DNA of 64,000 nucleotides from Microcoleus sp. AS-A8. GTDB lineage: Bacteria > Cyanobacteriota > Cyanobacteriia > Cyanobacteriales > Coleofasciculaceae. A program made the position numbers and the translations under genes. This document shows, piece by piece, positions 44,297-54,031 of this stretch. The stretch spans positions 1 to 64,000 of the forward strand of contig JAMPKV010000005.1 of the NCBI GenBank assembly GCA_039962225.1, read 5' to 3'. The first letter of the stretch is position 1, and every line of letters starts with the position of its first letter. The notes under the pieces were generated by a model. It was given only the letters and a program-made list of their open reading frames with translations, was not told where the DNA came from and did not search any database.

Positions 44297-47200
44297 TCAC
44301 ATCTCAAACTCATCGACAGAGAAGCTAGGTAAACCCGAAGGAACCACCACACAATCAACGGCTACTTTGCGACTCTCCCGTTGACTATCAATATCAACCG
44401 CGATCGCTTCAAACCGGATTTCCACACTGCCAAAAGGAACCGTTAACTGAGTCAGCGCCTCTTGCTCCCCGGTGCGATCAGGAATTAGATCCATTAACCA
44501 GCGTGGCCCATCCAACAGAGAGCGGCTTTGACGGTCTTGAATCCACAGCTTGACACACAGACGAGCTGGATGAGGTGGCAATGTGACCCGGATAGTGACC
44601 AGTTCTCCAGCCGCCAGTTTGCTGGTGGGTATGGAGAGTTCGGGTGTAGGGATGGGTTGCGCCAATTGGCGTGGGGAGACAATCTCCCGTTGAAGCTGAA
44701 GTGTCGGCGGCAAAACTGAAGAAACGGTTTGTACTACCTCAGCCGTCGCCTTAACTTCAGGTGCAACCATCGGTTTTTCCGGTACGGCTAGCTCTTCATC
44801 GTCTACGACAAATTCAAATGATTGATGAGACCAATCTGTCTCCGTGATATCGACCACCGCTGACGGCTCAAAGGATTCTGCCTGTGGAAAAAGAGTCTCG
44901 TCCAAGGGAGGCGGTTGTAGGGATTGAGTCTCGGTAATCTCTTCTGGCGGGGTACCCAAAGCCATCGCTTCGTCAAATCCATCGCTCTCTTCTTCCCACA
45001 TCCCCTCATCAAAATCAGTGAGCAATATGTTAGAAGTCAGTGGTTGTGTCACTTCTTCCACATTAATTCCTACTGGCTCAGGCTCTGAGAGTTGATTGAC
45101 CGCCTCATTGGCCTGATTTTCGACCAAATGGCTAGGAGGTGATGACTCCCTATTCAACCACTGGGACAAGGCAGAATCTGCCGCTATAGAATTAAGCCGC
45201 GACCAAAAACGGTCTTGTATGTTTAACGATTGGAAGGCATTATCCACAACTGCCGGCTCAGATTCAGGGTCACTAGGTTCCTTGGCTGGTGCTAGTTCTG
45301 AGCTTAAGGCTTCCTTCTGACTAGCGCTATCCGGAACTACGGCTCTACCCTGATCAGCAACTGGCTCAGACCTTAAAGGAACTTTGGTGGATAGCCTCTG
45401 TGTTCCCTCAACATCTGAGTCAGTGAGTGAGGAATCAGAATTATAGATAGAGATAGCCCATTCATCAATTTCCTCCGCTTCTTCCAGGGGAGATTCTCCA
45501 GTAAAATCTACATTCTCAGTTCCTTCTAAAGCCTCTGGTGACGGCTCCTGAGCAGGGGGTTGCGATGCAAACGCCACATTTTTTAAAAAGTCAGCGTTAA
45601 ACATGCCAAGAGAATCTTGGGTACCCGCCTTAGCGAGTTCGCTCTCATCAGCGGAACCATCCTCTGGTGCTCCATTGTTTGGAGACTCAACTACCGGAAT
45701 GGGAGAGTCTGATATCTCTGGAGTAGACGGCAATGCCTGTACACCTGGAGAAATTGCCTTTGGCGGTGCGCTTTGGCTTGATAAAGAACCTGCGCTTTGT
45801 ATTTGTGAAATTGCCTCTTCCAACTGTTGGAGGGCATTCTGAAGTTGTGGCTCTGGAACCGTATCTTGAGGTGTATCGAATACCAAAGACTTGGGTACTG
45901 TAGACGAAAGATCTTGCGGCCAAGCCAGCGGTTGCATCGGCTCTACAGCGTTCTCAGAAGGAAGTTGAACCTGCTCAAGCTCACTGAGAATCACAATAGG
46001 TGATTCCGACTGCTCAATCAAGGATTCAGCGCTTTGGGTAATGGGGCGCACTTTAGGTAATTTTGGCAGTTGGGGAGCTCTTGAGGGTTTGGAGGTGACT
46101 GTTGGTTGGTAAAGTTGTGGCGGTAAGGGACTCGCCGAAGAAGGTTTGAGATAAAGAGGCGGCTGACTTTGGGTCACGTCTACCAGGTCAAGCACAGGCG
46201 GCTGTATAGAAGGACTAGATGCTTCTAGCCATTCTTCCTGAGATTCTGCTAGGGGCGCGAGGTTCTTAGCGAGTACCAGCACCTTGGCTACAGGCATAGC
46301 CTGGGTTCCTGGAATAATCGCTCCCAATAACTCTTCTAAATCAGCCGTGACACTAAACGGTTGACTGGCTAAAGCGGCTGATGTTGACGAGTTGGACAAG
46401 TGTCCTTGCCTGTCGTAAACTGTAACTTTTCCTAAAATCAGACGGGTCGGGCAATCTAAAGGAATCTCTAGGGTATGGTTAAATGCGATCGGAAGCGCCT
46501 GTTCGGGTAGAGGATGTTGGACTTCCAGCAAGACTTGTGAGGTTTGAGGGTCGCGCAGCTCATAGCGCAGGCTCCCTTGAAAAGCTCTCTGGAAATCCCT
46601 AGATACTTCACCGCCATGAAAGTGATGAACATCTAAGACATCCACTTGACCCGAAATGCTCAAACACTCTCCTCGTCGTGCGACTAAGGATTCTTCGTCT
46701 AGAGTTAATAGAAGTCCTTGCTGATTGGTGGCGCTCTCGACAAACTCCTCTGACTCCGGCACGAGCAACGGTTCGGAAGGTTCAGGCCGTTCAAACTCAT
46801 GCATGACTGGTTCAAGCACCTGTTGCAGGATTTGCTCCAGCATTTGCAGGGATTGATCCAAAATGGGGTTGGTCGATGTTGCAACTTCAAGCGATCGCGC
46901 AGTGAGCGTCTTGTTGTTCTTTTCTGACTCAGCCGGTTCAGGGCGAACGGCTTGGTTTGCGAAAAAGGCCAACACAACGTCAGTCTCCACAATCTCCTCG
47001 CTATCTGAGGTAGAGACTGCTGGCAGGGGTTGAAGGGGTGATACCTCGGCAGGAAGTTCGGGGACTATTTCTGGACTTGGTTGAGTGTTTTGGAGTTGTG
47101 TGACGATCTCACTCTCCAATTCAGGCATTGGCTCATCAAACGTCATTGCCTCTTGCTGAACTTCATCCTGCTGCCCTAAGGGAGTTGCTGCCCAGGAATT

Positions 47201-47815
47201 TGCTGGATGTGCAGGGGACCGGGTGTTTTCCTGATCTTCCTCTCTCATCTTTACACCCCAATCCTGTTCGCTCGCGAGCGCGTCTGAAGCCAGTATTGGG
47301 GTAGACTCAGGAATCTCAGTTTCTATTGGGGTCGGTTCAACGAGGGGACTTTCAGATGTGGAGGGGGACTTTTCATTTTCACCTGAATCCGCCTCAATCT
47401 CGGTTTTAGCTGGGGCGAGCAGCGCTGATGGAGGTTCAGGTAGCGTAATTTGAATTTGTGTGACTTCTGCCAAGACCACCAATTGAACCGAGTGCTGCCA
47501 GGAGTTACCTAAAAAATCGGACATGATATCGCCACAGCAACGGAATTCCCAGAATCCGGGTCTGAGGTAAGTAAAGGGAATTACTACCATTAACCCTTCT
47601 GGGTTAGTACGGCGAGATCGCTTCTGAGACCGTCGTTTCGGCGGAACTTCTTCGGTGCTGTCATGAATGATGCAAATTTCCACATCCGTATTGATCCGGG
47701 ATGAGTGAGCCACGACGCGATACCGACCCGCTTCGATTTCAGTCTTTGAGTTTATGGGCAGCCAAGTGCGATCGCCCTCTTTTTGTAGTAGAAATTCCCA
47801 ATATTCCATAGCCAT
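44297..47815 (-). CDS. Very large acidic, Pro/Glu-rich protein, unknown function
   Basis: The 1172-residue protein has no signal peptide or membrane helix. A folded N-terminal part (~1-130, starting MAMEYWEFLLQKEGDRTWLP) looks beta-rich. A second folded patch near residues 365-475 (LTLDEESLVARRGECLSISG) and a C-terminal one (~1070-1172, TIRVTLPPHPARLCVKLWIQ) also look like beta sandwiches. Between them lie hundreds of residues of acidic low-complexity sequence full of Pro, Glu, Ser and Ala. This suggests a flexible cytoplasmic scaffold. I do not recognise a named family. Its place next to psbEFLJ is convergent. Confidence 0.75.
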   Translation of the reverse strand: MAMEYWEFLLQKEGDRTWLPINSKTEIEAGRYRVVAHSSRINTDVEICIIHDSTEEVPPKRRSQKRSRRTNPEGLMVVIPFTYLRPGFWEFRCCGDIMSDFLGNSWQHSVQLVVLAEVTQIQITLPEPPSALLAPAKTEIEADSGENEKSPSTSESPLVEPTPIETEIPESTPILASDALASEQDWGVKMREEDQENTRSPAHPANSWAATPLGQQDEVQQEAMTFDEPMPELESEIVTQLQNTQPSPEIVPELPAEVSPLQPLPAVSTSDSEEIVETDVVLAFFANQAVRPEPAESEKNNKTLTARSLEVATSTNPILDQSLQMLEQILQQVLEPVMHEFERPEPSEPLLVPESEEFVESATNQQGLLLTLDEESLVARRGECLSISGQVDVLDVHHFHGGEVSRDFQRAFQGSLRYELRDPQTSQVLLEVQHPLPEQALPIAFNHTLEIPLDCPTRLILGKVTVYDRQGHLSNSSTSAALASQPFSVTADLEELLGAIIPGTQAMPVAKVLVLAKNLAPLAESQEEWLEASSPSIQPPVLDLVDVTQSQPPLYLKPSSASPLPPQLYQPTVTSKPSRAPQLPKLPKVRPITQSAESLIEQSESPIVILSELEQVQLPSENAVEPMQPLAWPQDLSSTVPKSLVFDTPQDTVPEPQLQNALQQLEEAISQIQSAGSLSSQSAPPKAISPGVQALPSTPEISDSPIPVVESPNNGAPEDGSADESELAKAGTQDSLGMFNADFLKNVAFASQPPAQEPSPEALEGTENVDFTGESPLEEAEEIDEWAISIYNSDSSLTDSDVEGTQRLSTKVPLRSEPVADQGRAVVPDSASQKEALSSELAPAKEPSDPESEPAVVDNAFQSLNIQDRFWSRLNSIAADSALSQWLNRESSPPSHLVENQANEAVNQLSEPEPVGINVEEVTQPLTSNILLTDFDEGMWEEESDGFDEAMALGTPPEEITETQSLQPPPLDETLFPQAESFEPSAVVDITETDWSHQSFEFVVDDEELAVPEKPMVAPEVKATAEVVQTVSSVLPPTLQLQREIVSPRQLAQPIPTPELSIPTSKLAAGELVTIRVTLPPHPARLCVKLWIQDRQSRSLLDGPRWLMDLIPDRTGEQEALTQLTVPFGSVEIRFEAIAVDIDSQRESRKVAVDCVVVPSGLPSFSVDEFEM

Positions 47816-47948
47816 TAGCGATTCTTCTAGGAGCTATCAGTTTGGACTGTGGAAGAGGCTTCCGTCTAGAGTTTAATCTCTAACATCCAATTCTTTAATT
47901 TCTTTAGTTTAATGGTTGCTAGAAGTTCGCTCACAAATCAGTCAGCAG

Positions 47949-49250
47949 CTATTTCAAGTGATCGATCTGGCCTCGGATCTCATCCACTTTTTCCAATAAG
48001 TCAGCGATGGCGATCGCACTTTGTTCCTTTGATGCCATCCACTTGAGCTGAACCGTTTCGGTTTGAGCCTCCTCATCACCCAGAATTAGGCACGCCACGG
48101 CACCACTGCGAACGGCTCGTGCAAATTGTTTTTTAAAGGCACTGCCGCTTAGGTCTAATTCAACGCTAAACCCAGCCTGACGTAGCTGTTGCGCGAGTTT
48201 GAGCGATTGAGCTTCGGCGGCCTCGCCTCTGGATACCACATAAAAATCCACTCCTTGGCGAGGAGGTTCCTGCATTTGTTGCAACAGTATAATCAAACGC
48301 TCCAGACCAATAGCCCATCCGACCGCAGGCGTCGGGGCACCTCCCAATTCCTGAACCAGTCCATCGTAGCGACCCCCCCCACAAACCGTAGCCTGTGCCC
48401 CCAAGTCATCGGAGATAATTTCAAAAGCCGTATGGGTATAGTAATCTAAACCGCGCACTAAGCGAGGATTGAGCTGATAGGAAATCCCTAGGTTACTCAA
48501 CAACTGCTGCACTTGTTCAAAATGACGCTTGGAATCTGAGCCGAGATAGTCCAAAATACTGGGAGCATCCTGGGTAATTTTCTGGGTGCGCTCCTCCTTA
48601 CTGTCCAAAATCCTCATGGGATTGCGAGTGAGACGTTCCTGAGAGTCTTTGTCTAACTCATCTTTGTAAGGTAGCAGGTAATTCACCAGTGCCTCTCGAT
48701 ACTGATGCCTATCTTCTAAATTTCCTACAGAGTTGAGGTCGAAACGGAGGTTTTTGAGTCCCAGGGTTTGCAGGATATCTGTGGCGATCGCAATCACCTC
48801 AGCATCCGCCCTCGGATCAGCGCTCCCAATCACCTCAACTCCCAATTGATGAAATTGCCGCTGACGCCCAGCTTGAGGATTTTCATAGCGAAACATTGGC
48901 CCGGTGTACCAGAGGCGTTGTACCCCTCCACTGGCGTAGAGATTGTTTTGAATCAAAGCCCGGACTACACCGGCTGTTCCTTCTGGGCGTAAAGTCACAG
49001 AACGAGGCGGAGTGGCTCGATCATTGAAGGTGTACATTTCCTTGCCCACGATATCGGTCGCTTCACCAATACCCCGTGCAAATAGCTCCGTCCGCTCAAA
49101 GATTGGGGGACGAATTTCCTGGTAAGCGGCTCTGTCAAGAATTTGCCGTGCGCTCGCCTCAACCCACTGCCAATACCGAACTTCCTCCGGCAAAATGTCC
49201 CGTGTTCCTCGTAAAGCCTGAATTGAACCCATTAAACTTTCGCTTCCCAT
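47949..49250 (-). CDS. hisS: Histidyl-tRNA synthetase
   Basis: HisRS charges tRNA-His. The 433-residue class II enzyme has motif 1 region with ALRGTRDILPEE, motif 2 GPMFRYENPQAGRQRQFHQL, the histidine-binding LVRGLDYYTHTAFE and motif 3 AVGWAIGLERLIILL, plus the C-terminal anticodon domain. ATG 49232 (MGSIQAL) is a possible shorter start. It lies 6 bp after a small unknown gene, so both are likely in one transcript. Confidence 0.96.
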   Translation of the reverse strand: MGSESLMGSIQALRGTRDILPEEVRYWQWVEASARQILDRAAYQEIRPPIFERTELFARGIGEATDIVGKEMYTFNDRATPPRSVTLRPEGTAGVVRALIQNNLYASGGVQRLWYTGPMFRYENPQAGRQRQFHQLGVEVIGSADPRADAEVIAIATDILQTLGLKNLRFDLNSVGNLEDRHQYREALVNYLLPYKDELDKDSQERLTRNPMRILDSKEERTQKITQDAPSILDYLGSDSKRHFEQVQQLLSNLGISYQLNPRLVRGLDYYTHTAFEIISDDLGAQATVCGGGRYDGLVQELGGAPTPAVGWAIGLERLIILLQQMQEPPRQGVDFYVVSRGEAAEAQSLKLAQQLRQAGFSVELDLSGSAFKKQFARAVRSGAVACLILGDEEAQTETVQLKWMASKEQSAIAIADLLEKVDEIRGQIDHLK

Positions 49251-49256
49251 GATGTT

Positions 49257-49538
49257 CTACGGCATTTCCTGAGAAGTTTCTGCTTCCCAGGCACCATAGC
49301 GGTTTTGATAGTATGCCAAAATTTGGTTCACTCGTTCTCGGCTCACGGTATCAGAAGCGTTAGCATACTGAATCCACAATCCACCGACTTGACTTTGGTG
49401 GTAATCAAACGACGCCGCCGTCTGAGAAATCAGACCCGCGTCCACCCCTGACACTTGCCGCAAATGAGCCGTTATCTCCCGATAGACGGCCAAGGGTAAT
49501 CCAGGACAGCGCATTTGATAGCGCAGCAGCTCAACCAC
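49257..49538 (-). CDS. Small conserved-looking protein upstream of hisS
   Basis: The 93-residue soluble protein (MVELLRYQMRCPGLPLAVYR and on) is mainly helical with a middle segment containing FDYHQSQVGGLWIQY. I do not recognise the family, though such short proteins occur beside hisS in cyanobacteria. It lies 6 bp before hisS and 39 bp after the lipoprotein gene, so the three probably form one transcript. No catalytic motif is seen. Confidence 0.65.
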   Translation of the reverse strand: MVELLRYQMRCPGLPLAVYREITAHLRQVSGVDAGLISQTAASFDYHQSQVGGLWIQYANASDTVSRERVNQILAYYQNRYGAWEAETSQEMP

Positions 49539-49577
49539 GATTTTTTGTACTCCTTCTCGACAAACTATCCAATCGGG

Positions 49578-50615
49578 TCAAGCTTGAGAAGACACAGCGG
49601 TATGGCTTGGCGTCGAGGCGGGTGGCAGAGAAGCTGTTGGGGGTGGTGGGGGTTGTCCAGGCCCACCAGGAGATGTGGATGGCGCATCACCAACGCCTCT
49701 GGCCACCTCAACACCATACTGTTCCAGAATCACTACCGGATTCGGGCCTCGATTGGTCTCAATTCGCTTGACCAGAACTTGCCCGTTGGCGATGCGTTGT
49801 CCTTCCCGGACATAGCGATCGGGTTCATTAGGGACTTTCACAATTGCCATCTGCACACCACCCACTTCAACAACTCCTGTGACTTGAACTCCTTGAGCTT
49901 GGATTGGTTCTGGCAGTTTCGGCAATTCGGGTACGGCTTTGAGAGGAGGAGTTACTGGAGGAAGCAATTTTGCCGTCGGACTTGGTTTCAACACGGAAGG
50001 AGCAGGAGAACGTAAAGGAGAAGGAGAACGTAAAGGAGAGCGTAAGGGAGAACGTGAAGGAGAAGCAGAGCGATTTGTCCCTCTTGCTCTGGGAATCGGC
50101 GGCAGCTTGAGGCGATTCGGCAAAGGTCTGGCGGCGACCACATCTCTCTTGCGAGTCTGTGGAACCCTATTTTTGGCTTGTGGAGCCAATGGGATCTTGG
50201 GTAGTTGTGGTGCAGGAAGTGGAGGTACGGTTGGCACAGGTCTATTGTTGCCACCCGGATTGGCCCCCTGACCGGCACCCGGATTGGGCGACACTGTCAC
50301 TTGCGGTTGCACGGGAACTGCTGAAAAAGGATCGCTTTTCTGTCCTAGAGGAACTCGTTTTACTGCATTTTCAGGGAGTTCAGGCTGAATCAAACCAGGT
50401 ACTGCTGAGCTAGTTCCGGGTTGCTGGGCGACCAAAGGCTTACTTCCGAAAGGAGTTGAAGTTGCAGTGGGTGAGGGCTTGGGAGGGCTTACAGAGGCAG
50501 CCGGCTGAGGCGAGGGGCTTTCTTTCGCGGCCTGATCTTCCTGCTGGCCAATCATACACCCGCTTGTTGACAGAGCGAGCACACTCACCAATGCAATTAA
50601 TGAAACTTGACGCAT
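49578..50615 (-). CDS. Pro-rich lipoprotein with Ser-Pro-Leu-Arg repeats
   Basis: The 345-residue protein has a lipoprotein signal (VLALSTSGC lipobox). It is followed by a long Pro/Ser/Gln-rich region, including a repeated SPLRSPLRSPSPLRSP block around residues 190-215. A compact segment near residues 240-315 (VQVTGVVEVGGVQMAIVKVP, then YVREGQRIANGQVLVKRIE) looks like a small beta domain of the kind found in pilus or secretion accessory proteins. The last part is again Pro-rich. Anchored in a membrane, it could span the periplasm. Function is unknown. Confidence 0.7.
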   Translation of the reverse strand: MRQVSLIALVSVLALSTSGCMIGQQEDQAAKESPSPQPAASVSPPKPSPTATSTPFGSKPLVAQQPGTSSAVPGLIQPELPENAVKRVPLGQKSDPFSAVPVQPQVTVSPNPGAGQGANPGGNNRPVPTVPPLPAPQLPKIPLAPQAKNRVPQTRKRDVVAARPLPNRLKLPPIPRARGTNRSASPSRSPLRSPLRSPSPLRSPAPSVLKPSPTAKLLPPVTPPLKAVPELPKLPEPIQAQGVQVTGVVEVGGVQMAIVKVPNEPDRYVREGQRIANGQVLVKRIETNRGPNPVVILEQYGVEVARGVGDAPSTSPGGPGQPPPPPTASLPPASTPSHTAVSSQA

Positions 50616-50963
50616 GACCAGTTCCCCAAGGGTTTACCAGAAGACACCGCCGACCTTATCAATCTCAGAACTCGATCCGATGTGTAGATATTTTTAGTAT
50701 ATCGAAACAGTTGTTGGAACTTCCCAGGCAAAAGCAGGAGTGAGCCGAGATATTTTCGTCAAAAGTTGCGGCCAATCCGTTATCATACCTGATTGGAAAA
50801 CAGAACGGCATTGATGAAGCAAATTGCTTTCGGCGAGTTCTTCAAGAGATGAGGGAACATTTGCCAGAGTTTAGCTCTCGAGCTAAATTTTAGTTAAAAT
50901 ATCGCTGACTTGCTCTATACTCTTCAAATTCCTTAAGTTTTTGCTCATAAAGTTTTCAGTTAA
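50616..50963. other. Divergent intergenic region before the MORN gene
   Basis: No gene is supported. The A/T-rich part near 50885-50950 is a likely promoter area for the plus-strand gene. Confidence 0.4.
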
Positions 50964-51035
50964 ATGGGTCTGCGTCGCGACAGCCTCGCTAAACCTACCC
51001 CCATTAAAAAAGATGAAACAGGAGTTGTATTACCG

Positions 51036-51797
51036 ATGATTCCTTCAATTCAACGACTAGGGATAGCCGTGTTAGTGGCCTCTAGTGTGGAGATTGCCTT
51101 AAGTTGTATTCAGCCCCTACCCTCGCAGGCCGCCCTGTTTAAACTGAATGATGGCACCACCTGCGAAGGACAGTTCCAAGGACGCAACGGTAGAGGGCTA
51201 TGCGTTTTCTCAGAGGCAGGAGGCGGTAGTGCTTATGACTACTACGAGGGAGAGATCCGCAACGGTCAGCCTAACGGTAGGGGGATCTTTGTGTATAACA
51301 ATGATGACCGATATGAGGGACAGGTTACCAACGGTAAGCCTAACGGTAGGGGAATGTTTTTGTTTGCCAATAATGACCGCTATGAAGGAAGCATCCGCAA
51401 CGGTCAGCCTAACGGCACGGGAACATTTACATTCGCGACAGGTGATCGTTATGTAGGAAGTGTCCGCAACGGTGTACCCCACGGTCAGGGAACGTTTACG
51501 TTTGCGAATGGACAACGCTACACAGGAGGCTTTTATCTCGGTCAAGTCAAGGGTAGCGGTACATTAATACACGCTAATGGCGTTCGCTGCCAAGCGATTT
51601 TTTACAATAGCAAATTTACAGGGAAAGGAACTTGCACTTACCCGTCAGGTTCCCCATATCGAAGCTACACGGGAGAATTGCGCGATGGTCAACCCGAAGG
51701 CAGAGGAGTATTGACTTTCGCGAACGGGCAAATCTACAGCGGAGAAGTACGCGATGGTAAGCCTTTTAGCCCCAATAGCCGGGATAACCCACAGTAA
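51036..51797 (+). CDS. Exported MORN-repeat protein
   Basis: After a signal-like N-terminus (IPSIQRLGIAVLVASSVEIA) the protein has about eight MORN repeats, each with the pattern Y-x-G-x-x-x-x-G-x-x-x-G-x-G (YEGEIRNGQPNGRGIF, YEGQVTNGKPNGRGMF, YEGSIRNGQPNGTGTF and so on). MORN repeats form a beta meander that can bind lipids or act as a spacer. The start is taken at ATG 51036 because aggag lies upstream and the signal begins there; a longer frame begins at 50964. Repeats are very alike at DNA level as well. Role unknown. Confidence 0.85.
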   Translation: MIPSIQRLGIAVLVASSVEIALSCIQPLPSQAALFKLNDGTTCEGQFQGRNGRGLCVFSEAGGGSAYDYYEGEIRNGQPNGRGIFVYNNDDRYEGQVTNGKPNGRGMFLFANNDRYEGSIRNGQPNGTGTFTFATGDRYVGSVRNGVPHGQGTFTFANGQRYTGGFYLGQVKGSGTLIHANGVRCQAIFYNSKFTGKGTCTYPSGSPYRSYTGELRDGQPEGRGVLTFANGQIYSGEVRDGKPFSPNSRDNPQ

Positions 51798-51899
51798 ACT
51801 ATTCAATAAGTCGTAACGATTATTGGTGCAGAGTCTACTGCGGTTCAAGGTATGTTTACCCAGGTTTTTTATAGTCACTTAACCTGCTCAAGGACGGGC

Positions 51900-52676
51900 T
51901 TAATGCTCTGCTCCACTCATGAACTTTTTCAAGGCATCTAGTCCTTTTTTCACACGCCGAGAAACCGTCACGACACTAATGTCCAAGCGTTCTGCCACCT
52001 CTCTTTGAGTCAAGTCGTGTAAAAAAACAAATTCTAGAACATCACGAGTCCGTTTTTCTAGGAGAGCCAAAGCTTGTTGCAGGCGAATTTGATCTTCTTG
52101 GGCTAACTGAAAACTGCGATATCGCGGATCGGGTACCAGTTCACCCAAGCTGGAAGTGCCTTCTTCGGCATCTCCCACGGGTGTATCTAAACTCAGCGGT
52201 TCACGATTTTGGTGAGCTAGTTTGATTTCTTGCCATTCGGCGAGGGAAATGTGTAGTGCTAAGGCAACTTCAGAATCGGTCGGTTGTCGATTAAGTTTTA
52301 CCCGTAATTCTTGGATCATCTCCACAGATTGTTGCCGTAGCGCCAGCCAACGTCGAGGAATGCGAACCGAGCAACCGCGATCGCGCAAATAGTGCTGAAT
52401 TTCCCCACGAATGTAAGGAATCGCAAAGGAGCTAAACGCAGTCCCTTTGGTTGTGTCAAACCGTTCAATAGCACGAATTAAGCCAAGACAGCCTACTTGC
52501 AGTAAGTCTTCATAACTTTCGGTACACTGATTGACCCAGTGATGAGCCTCTTTTCTAACCAGTCCGAAATTGAGGTGAACAAGTCGGTTGCGAATCTCTG
52601 ACGAGCCAACTTGCTGGTACTCCCGCAATAATTGTAGGCTCTCGTGCTTCAGTTCATGGGTGATGGAGGTGGACAT
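51900..52676 (-). CDS. sigF: Group 3 RNA polymerase sigma factor SigF
   Basis: The 258-residue protein contains regions 2 (YEDLLQVGCLGLIRAIERF, then AFSSFAIPYIRGEIQHYLRD), 3 and 4 (LEKRTRDVLEFVFLHDLTQ, then QREVAERLDISVVTVSRRVK) of a group 3 sigma factor. This matches the SigF type, which in Synechocystis controls type IV pili, motility and the salt response. No anti-sigma gene is adjacent. The region upstream (52677-53100) is long and may hold its promoter. Confidence 0.88.
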   Translation of the reverse strand: MSTSITHELKHESLQLLREYQQVGSSEIRNRLVHLNFGLVRKEAHHWVNQCTESYEDLLQVGCLGLIRAIERFDTTKGTAFSSFAIPYIRGEIQHYLRDRGCSVRIPRRWLALRQQSVEMIQELRVKLNRQPTDSEVALALHISLAEWQEIKLAHQNREPLSLDTPVGDAEEGTSSLGELVPDPRYRSFQLAQEDQIRLQQALALLEKRTRDVLEFVFLHDLTQREVAERLDISVVTVSRRVKKGLDALKKFMSGAEH

Positions 52677-53107
52677 GGCAGGCTTGGTGATGGTAGAGCA
52701 CGTCTGATGTGCGACTCTAAACTTAGTTTGAGTTTTCCTGAAGGGTCGCCACTGTGATTTGGAACACAGGCGTTAGATTTTCTAAACTACTTTGCACCCA
52801 TTACGACAACCGCATGTAAGCTAGACAAAGACTGATAGCTTGTTTAAAGTGTTCAATCCTGTCATCCGTAGATCTGCTGTTGTTAGAGCCTTTATATTAT
52901 CAGTTCACTGAGATTTTTCAAAATAGTATTTTCACTGAAATAACGGGTTAGGAGAGGCCGTAGTTTCACTGAGGCATTCCCATGACTCTAATCTCACTGG
53001 GACTGATTTTTTCAGGCTGAGGGAATAATACTTCCTATGATAGAGGCTCTTTGAGGATTCCTATATTCTTGGATAGCAAAACCCGGTTTTCAGGTTGACC
53101 GAACTCT
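52677..53107. other. Intergenic region between sigF and psbO
   Basis: It contains the sigF promoter side and, at its right end, the psbO terminator. No gene, riboswitch or repeat is recognised. Confidence 0.4.
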
Positions 53108-53136
53108 ACAAAAAAAAGGGGCGTGTGCCCCTTTTG
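53108..53136 (-). terminator. Terminator of psbO
   Basis: aaaaggggc and gccccttt(t) pair around gtgt; on the minus strand a run of eight T follows the stem. Confidence 0.88.
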
Positions 53137-53197
53137 TCAAATTCTTACCAAGTCTCTCATGGCTTTACCTCAGGCTCAGCCAAGAGAACGAAGAACA

Positions 53198-54031
53198 CTA
53201 AGCTTGCCCGGGTTCAACGCGACCATAAAAGATGCCGCGCACCAATACTTCTTCGGGGTCATCAGCACCCAAGTCAGTATCAGAGGGCTGTTCGCTCTCA
53301 AATGTACCGGCAATTTCGCCAGTGCTGCTATCTACCTTGGCAATCTGGAGGGAGATATGACCGGGGAGGGTAGTCACTCGCTTAACGTTGGCACGGGTGA
53401 TGTCTGTCTTATCCGCTTGGGAAGGGATGGCAACCGCATTGTCATAACCAGAAGCAACACCTCGTCCTTTCGGATCGAGGAAAACAGAACCCCGGTAAGA
53501 GGGTACTTTGAACTCGCCTTTAAAATCAGTCGATGTGTTGATGCTATCCAGACCGGGCTGAGATGTAGCGACTAAACTTTTGATGGTGAAGAGGAAGGGA
53601 ACTAACTCGCCTCCAGGCAACTTAACGGTGATGGGTTGAAAGTCAATTCCTTCTTCTTCAACAAACGTCAGACTTCCATCTTGGCCCGCTTTTAAGGGGC
53701 CACGAATTTGGTCAAGGGATGACGTGAGCCGTGTCACTAACTTTCCGGGAATATATTCGGCCTGTTGACGCTTATTAGCCGGTTCTTCCTTGACAAAGAA
53801 GGTCGTTGGTTGTAAGCACACATCTGTAAGTACATAGGACTGGCTGGAGTCTATAGCAATAGCACCGCGAGTCGTTTCTGCCAGTTGTGGGCAGTTATTG
53901 GCTAGACCAGTACCTCTGATCTGGTCATAACTGAGCGGAGCATCGGTCGCACTAGCTGGACCTTCACTACAAGCTGTTAATACCCCCAGACACAAAGCCA
54001 GGAAGGCAACAATAAAAGCACGATACCTCAT
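53198..54031 (-). CDS. psbO: Photosystem II manganese-stabilising protein PsbO
   Basis: PsbO caps the Mn4CaO5 cluster on the lumen side of PSII. The protein of 277 residues has a signal/lipid-type leader (ALCLGVLTACS), the conserved start of the mature part (LSYDQIRGTGLANNCPQL), the disulfide partner Cys in LTDVCLQPTTFF, and the segments FLFTIKSLVA and YRGSVFLDPKGRG. ATG 54031 is preceded by gagg at a good distance; a TTG at 54043 is less likely. A strong terminator follows. Confidence 0.97.
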   Translation of the reverse strand: MRYRAFIVAFLALCLGVLTACSEGPASATDAPLSYDQIRGTGLANNCPQLAETTRGAIAIDSSQSYVLTDVCLQPTTFFVKEEPANKRQQAEYIPGKLVTRLTSSLDQIRGPLKAGQDGSLTFVEEEGIDFQPITVKLPGGELVPFLFTIKSLVATSQPGLDSINTSTDFKGEFKVPSYRGSVFLDPKGRGVASGYDNAVAIPSQADKTDITRANVKRVTTLPGHISLQIAKVDSSTGEIAGTFESEQPSDTDLGADDPEEVLVRGIFYGRVEPGQA

